Below, piece by piece: positions 59,516-64,000 of a stretch of 64,000 nt of DNA. Numbering within the stretch: position 1 is the stretch's first letter; every line of letters begins with the position of its first letter. Made by a program: the position numbers and the translations under genes. Under the pieces are notes generated by a model, which was not told the origin of the DNA, made no database searches, and saw only the letters and a program-made list of their open reading frames with translations. Source of the DNA: Gloeopeniophorella convolvens (Eukaryota > Basidiomycota > Agaricomycetes > Russulales); the NCBI GenBank assembly GCA_022496205.1, contig WTXD01000001.1, forward strand, positions 1,922,001 to 1,986,000. Direction: 5' to 3'.

Positions 59516-59867
59516 CTGCGGACTGCTTCGGGGGGAAGAATGAGGGAAATGATTACACCCAGCCCGAGGTGGGATACTTCCCCTTTTATCATCCGGAGGC
59601 ACAGCTGGTTCCTGGCCTCAAGGACGCAGTCAGCATTGTCTCTGTTTCCAACCTCAATGTGTTAGAGGTAAGTATATCCGTGCTGTGCACACGGACGCGT
59701 TCTACACCGTTACGCAGATACACGAGTCCGAGCCATGCACATGGATATGCGTCGATCACCGACACCCCCCGAGCCACTTCAAACCTGTATCTTGGTGTGA
59801 CGGCACTGTCAGCATAACAACTCGCCTTTGCTGCCGTGGTTACAAGCCCAGAGTGGAAGCTACGTGA
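59505..59867 (+). other. Unexplained coding-like segment
   Basis: From about 59505 one frame runs open through DCFGGKNEGNDYTQPEVGYF and AVSIVSVSNLNVLE to a clean donor GTAAGT at 59669. An acceptor CGCAG at 59718 leads in phase to a cysteine-rich stretch (EPCTWICVDH, RLCCRGYKP) with a stop near 59867. No starting exon or ATG is visible upstream, where copy E's first exon lies on the other strand. It could be the remnant of a small secreted protein gene or chance. Confidence 0.25.
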
Positions 59868-60782
59868 TAGTAGAACCTGGTCTTTCGTGTTTGGCTTCAA
59901 TAGGCCTATGAGGATGAGCGTTGAAGCATTCAAAGTGCGAGGCGGCTGCCGTATCATAGGCTATATCCCGGTCATCATCGGTCCGTCCTTGGCATCCATA
60001 GCTAGCATATAGCACATATCAGCGTCCACGTCTCCTCTGATCATCATCCGCTGGCGAGCCGTATTCCTGACGCAAAAATTGCAGCGTCACACCGCGGCGG
60101 TGATTAGTAGTAGCTGCAACGTCCGAAGCCAGCCAGTCGCCGGTGTCATGCAGTACTCAATCCGTGTTGCGGAGAACGAATCCGCACATGCCGGCAACGT
60201 CCGTGATGATGCTGAAAGTTTCACGGTGCCGCCGCCTGTGTACGAGTCCCGTATTCCCAACCGGGCTACAGGCTCCCATACCCCGGCCTAGTAATGGCTT
60301 TCTACTCTTGGACTGGTCTCATCACCAGCTGTATCTACGATTCATATATCACCCATGGTTGGCGTCCTAGCCATGACCCGAAGAGCATATAGCTGGAGTG
60401 TTGATACTTGCAGCGCAAGGACCCCCGGGTTTCTGCTTGATCTGCGCTGACAGTAACGTACCACTTGGGAATCGAGGACTACTTTAGGGGATGATGCTCG
60501 GTGGATTGCCTTCGTCCACATCACCTACGACGACATCAAAACTCGCTTCTACGGTCATCGTTGGTCGAATGCAGAGCCTTCTGGCTGAGTTGAAGGTATG
60601 AAACCTAGTTCGCGAATGCCTTGCCTCAATCCCTTGAGACCGACTTAAATGAGGTGTATAAAGGTTGGCTCGCTATCTCTCTCTCACACACACACCACAC
60701 TCACACCGCGGTCGCTAGACGACCCGCCAATTTCACTCAAGTTCACGTCCCAACCTCACCGATTTCAACTCAAGCCAAAGCA
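59516..60782. other. Divergent spacer, copy E and secreted protein
   Basis: About 1.27 kb. Besides the coding-like segment at 59505-59867 and the TATA box at 60657, only short frames without domains are present (for example 60079-60291). Confidence 0.5.
60657..60663 (+). promoter_or_regulatory. TATA box of small secreted protein gene
   Basis: TATAAAG about 126 bases before the ATG at 60783. A CT/CA-rich leader begins some 20 bases downstream, typical of well-expressed fungal genes. Confidence 0.6.
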
Positions 60783-61160
60783 ATGTTTCCTGGTCTTGTC
60801 GTGATCTGCCTTCTGATCAGCCACTCTGCCATGATTATGGCGTCTCCGACCCACATCATGTCAAATGCCCCGCCGCTCGCGCCAGCACCTAGAGAGCTCA
60901 TAAAGTAAGCGCGTCACTTACTCCAGAAGGGTGAACGGGTTCTCAATTGCAGCATAGGAATGACTTAGGGTCAGTGTTGTCATCAGCGCTCGCCGCTGTT
61001 GAGTATACTCGTTCAATTACTGAACAGTATCAACCCTGCCAGTCATGACAATCTTGAGGGTTCTGTTGGGGACGCATTTGACCGCTTCGCTAACGCGTTT
61101 AATGGGCTTGCACCACCATTCCCTCCTGACGACCTTCTCGACGAGCGTGTCAGCAAGTAG
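60783..61160 (+). CDS. Small secreted protein
   Basis: Two exons (60783-60904 and 61028-61160) encode 84 residues. The N-terminus MFPGLVVICLLISHSAMIM is a signal peptide, with likely cleavage near MASPTH. The mature part is about 60 residues, cysteine-free and Pro/Asp/Asn-rich (GDAFDRFANAFNGLAPPFPP). The intron is 123 nt, longer than its neighbours. An earlier acceptor near 60950 would lead straight to a stop, so the longer intron is preferred because it opens 44 in-frame codons. I recognise no family. Such short proteins are common in the secretomes of wood- and plant-associated fungi. Confidence 0.6.
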
Positions 61161-61652
61161 GACAAGGTGGGCGGTTCACTCAGAGGCGAAGCTGCTGTTT
61201 TGCGCCTGTTACGAGCCCTAGGCTCCGAAATAGCCTCCCACGGCTCCGGATTCCCTGCTACATAGAGTCGCCTACCATCGTCCGTAGAATGTAGTACCTA
61301 TGACAACTTGTTATGCGGTTTTGGCTCTCTAGATGATTGATCATCAATCTTCTGATTCGAGCCCAATTCGGCTGATCGACTCCTAACCACCCATGCTTTA
61401 ATAGACTTCGTCCCCAATCGAGGTCCTCACAGCACGCAAAGTTGATCAGCGATGGCACGACAGAAAAACCTTGATTCGGACAAGTCGTGCGGCGCATCTT
61501 TCCGAACCCCATGTCCAGTTGTCGCGACTTCTCACAAGCTTTTCATTTCCTTCACCTCGAGTGCGCAGTAATACATGGAGCAGCCGCAGCAGAAAAATAA
61601 CAGGTCTAAGGTCCGTCCCAACTCGGCTACTTTACATGCGGTACACACCTTT
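61161..61652. other. Intergenic, convergent spacer
   Basis: About 490 bases between convergent gene ends; nothing recognisable. Confidence 0.6.
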
Positions 61653-63323
<1,671 letters not shown>

Positions 63324-64000
63324 GGTGGGGGAATGTGAGAAGGTGGAGGTCGGAAGGGAAGGGGCGAGTATTTACGCCCGCAGGGAGGGGCAGATCACTT
63401 GGGGGATGAGTTTCTCACGCTGATTATCTCCACTTTCAGCGATGGGGTCCTCCCCAAAGACCGCGCGTGTCGCATCCAGCGGCTAGCCTCAGCTAAGGCC
63501 TTTCGCGAGCTGTCGCGACCACGGGCTACCGTGAGCATATCCTCTTTCTCATGCGATCCGATGTTGCTGTGTTCCTGGAACGTCCGGACGCTCCGTTGTC
63601 GCCTTCACATTAATCTCCGGCCCGACCTTAAGCTAGTGGTCAGCTGAGCCAGGTCAATCCTCACTATCAAGCTGGACCCGTAGGATATTCATGAGATCAC
63701 AGCCACCCAAGACATCAGAGCAGCAACTTACATCCACCCGGCAAGTTACTCGTTTGTGCACTTGTCAGCCACCGGCTGCCTACCAGGTTTGTTCCGACCA
63801 TATCGACCTTCTGTAATGGCCCGGATCGAGCCCATTTCCTATTCCGCCCAGGATGAGCCCTCTGACAGTTGATCCCTGCACCTGACTGGAGAAGCATCTT
63901 GCTTTTCGAGGGTAGGAACGTGGTAGGAGCATGAGGGCAGTGATCGAAGCTTGACTCGTTCTATCTTGCCTTCTCCGTCCTCATTCGCGGCATCCTTCTT
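63324..64000. other. Upstream of enolase to window edge
   Basis: About 680 bases containing the enolase promoter. Short frames on both strands (63399-63647, 63715-63897) show no domain. Confidence 0.5.

Overview
This window reads as nuclear DNA of a basidiomycete fungus, most likely an Agaricomycete. Nearly every gene is split by many short introns of about 45-65 bp with GT..AG ends. A spliceosomal U2 snRNA gene is present. The gene set is typical of such genomes: a cytochrome P450, duplicated short-chain dehydrogenases, P-loop proteins of the fungal RHS/Crinkler-like type, and a repeated family of multi-pass membrane proteins. Exon models were built by hand from splice sites. Where exon lengths are quoted, the coding sum is a multiple of three unless stated otherwise. 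No database search was possible, so product names rest on recognised motifs.

Layout: 0-3.4 kb holds two tandem copies (A, B) of an eight-exon membrane protein family. 3.7-16.9 kb is a very GC-rich housekeeping block: a small acidic protein divergent from THO subunit THOC1, UDP-glucose 4-epimerase, a small membrane protein, the Pin1/Ess1 prolyl isomerase, a USP12/46-CreB-type deubiquitinase with a long low-complexity tail, and inositol monophosphatase. 17.7-20.6 kb carries two tandem SDR genes, each behind a TATA box. 21.2-24.2 kb is a P-loop NTPase of the RHS/Crinkler-like type. 24.8-29.2 kb has an NAD-dependent epimerase/reductase divergent from the cohesin loader MAU2. 29.6-32.1 kb has a second P-loop-like gene whose Walker A lysine is missing, followed by a truncated copy of its C-terminus. 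32.2-34.4 kb is a P450.

35.5-36.0 kb is a 480-bp non-autonomous DNA transposon with about 41-bp CACTG terminal inverted repeats and TAT target duplications. 36.4-41.3 kb is a Ubp2/USP25-type deubiquitinase of 1435 residues. 41.9-46.3 kb contains membrane-family copies C and D on the minus strand, with a possible decayed gene between them. 47.0-50.2 kb is the GPI inositol deacylase BST1/PGAP1, followed by the U2 snRNA gene. 51.1-55.5 kb has an MDR-type reductase and a large unrecognised helical protein. 57.3-64 kb has a thioredoxin, membrane-family copy E, a small secreted protein, and enolase with two GC-AG introns.

The genes do not form one pathway. The housekeeping genes are independent. 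The oxidoreductases are scattered and do not look like a metabolite cluster. The accessory themes are the five-member membrane family, the two P-loop genes and the short mobile element.
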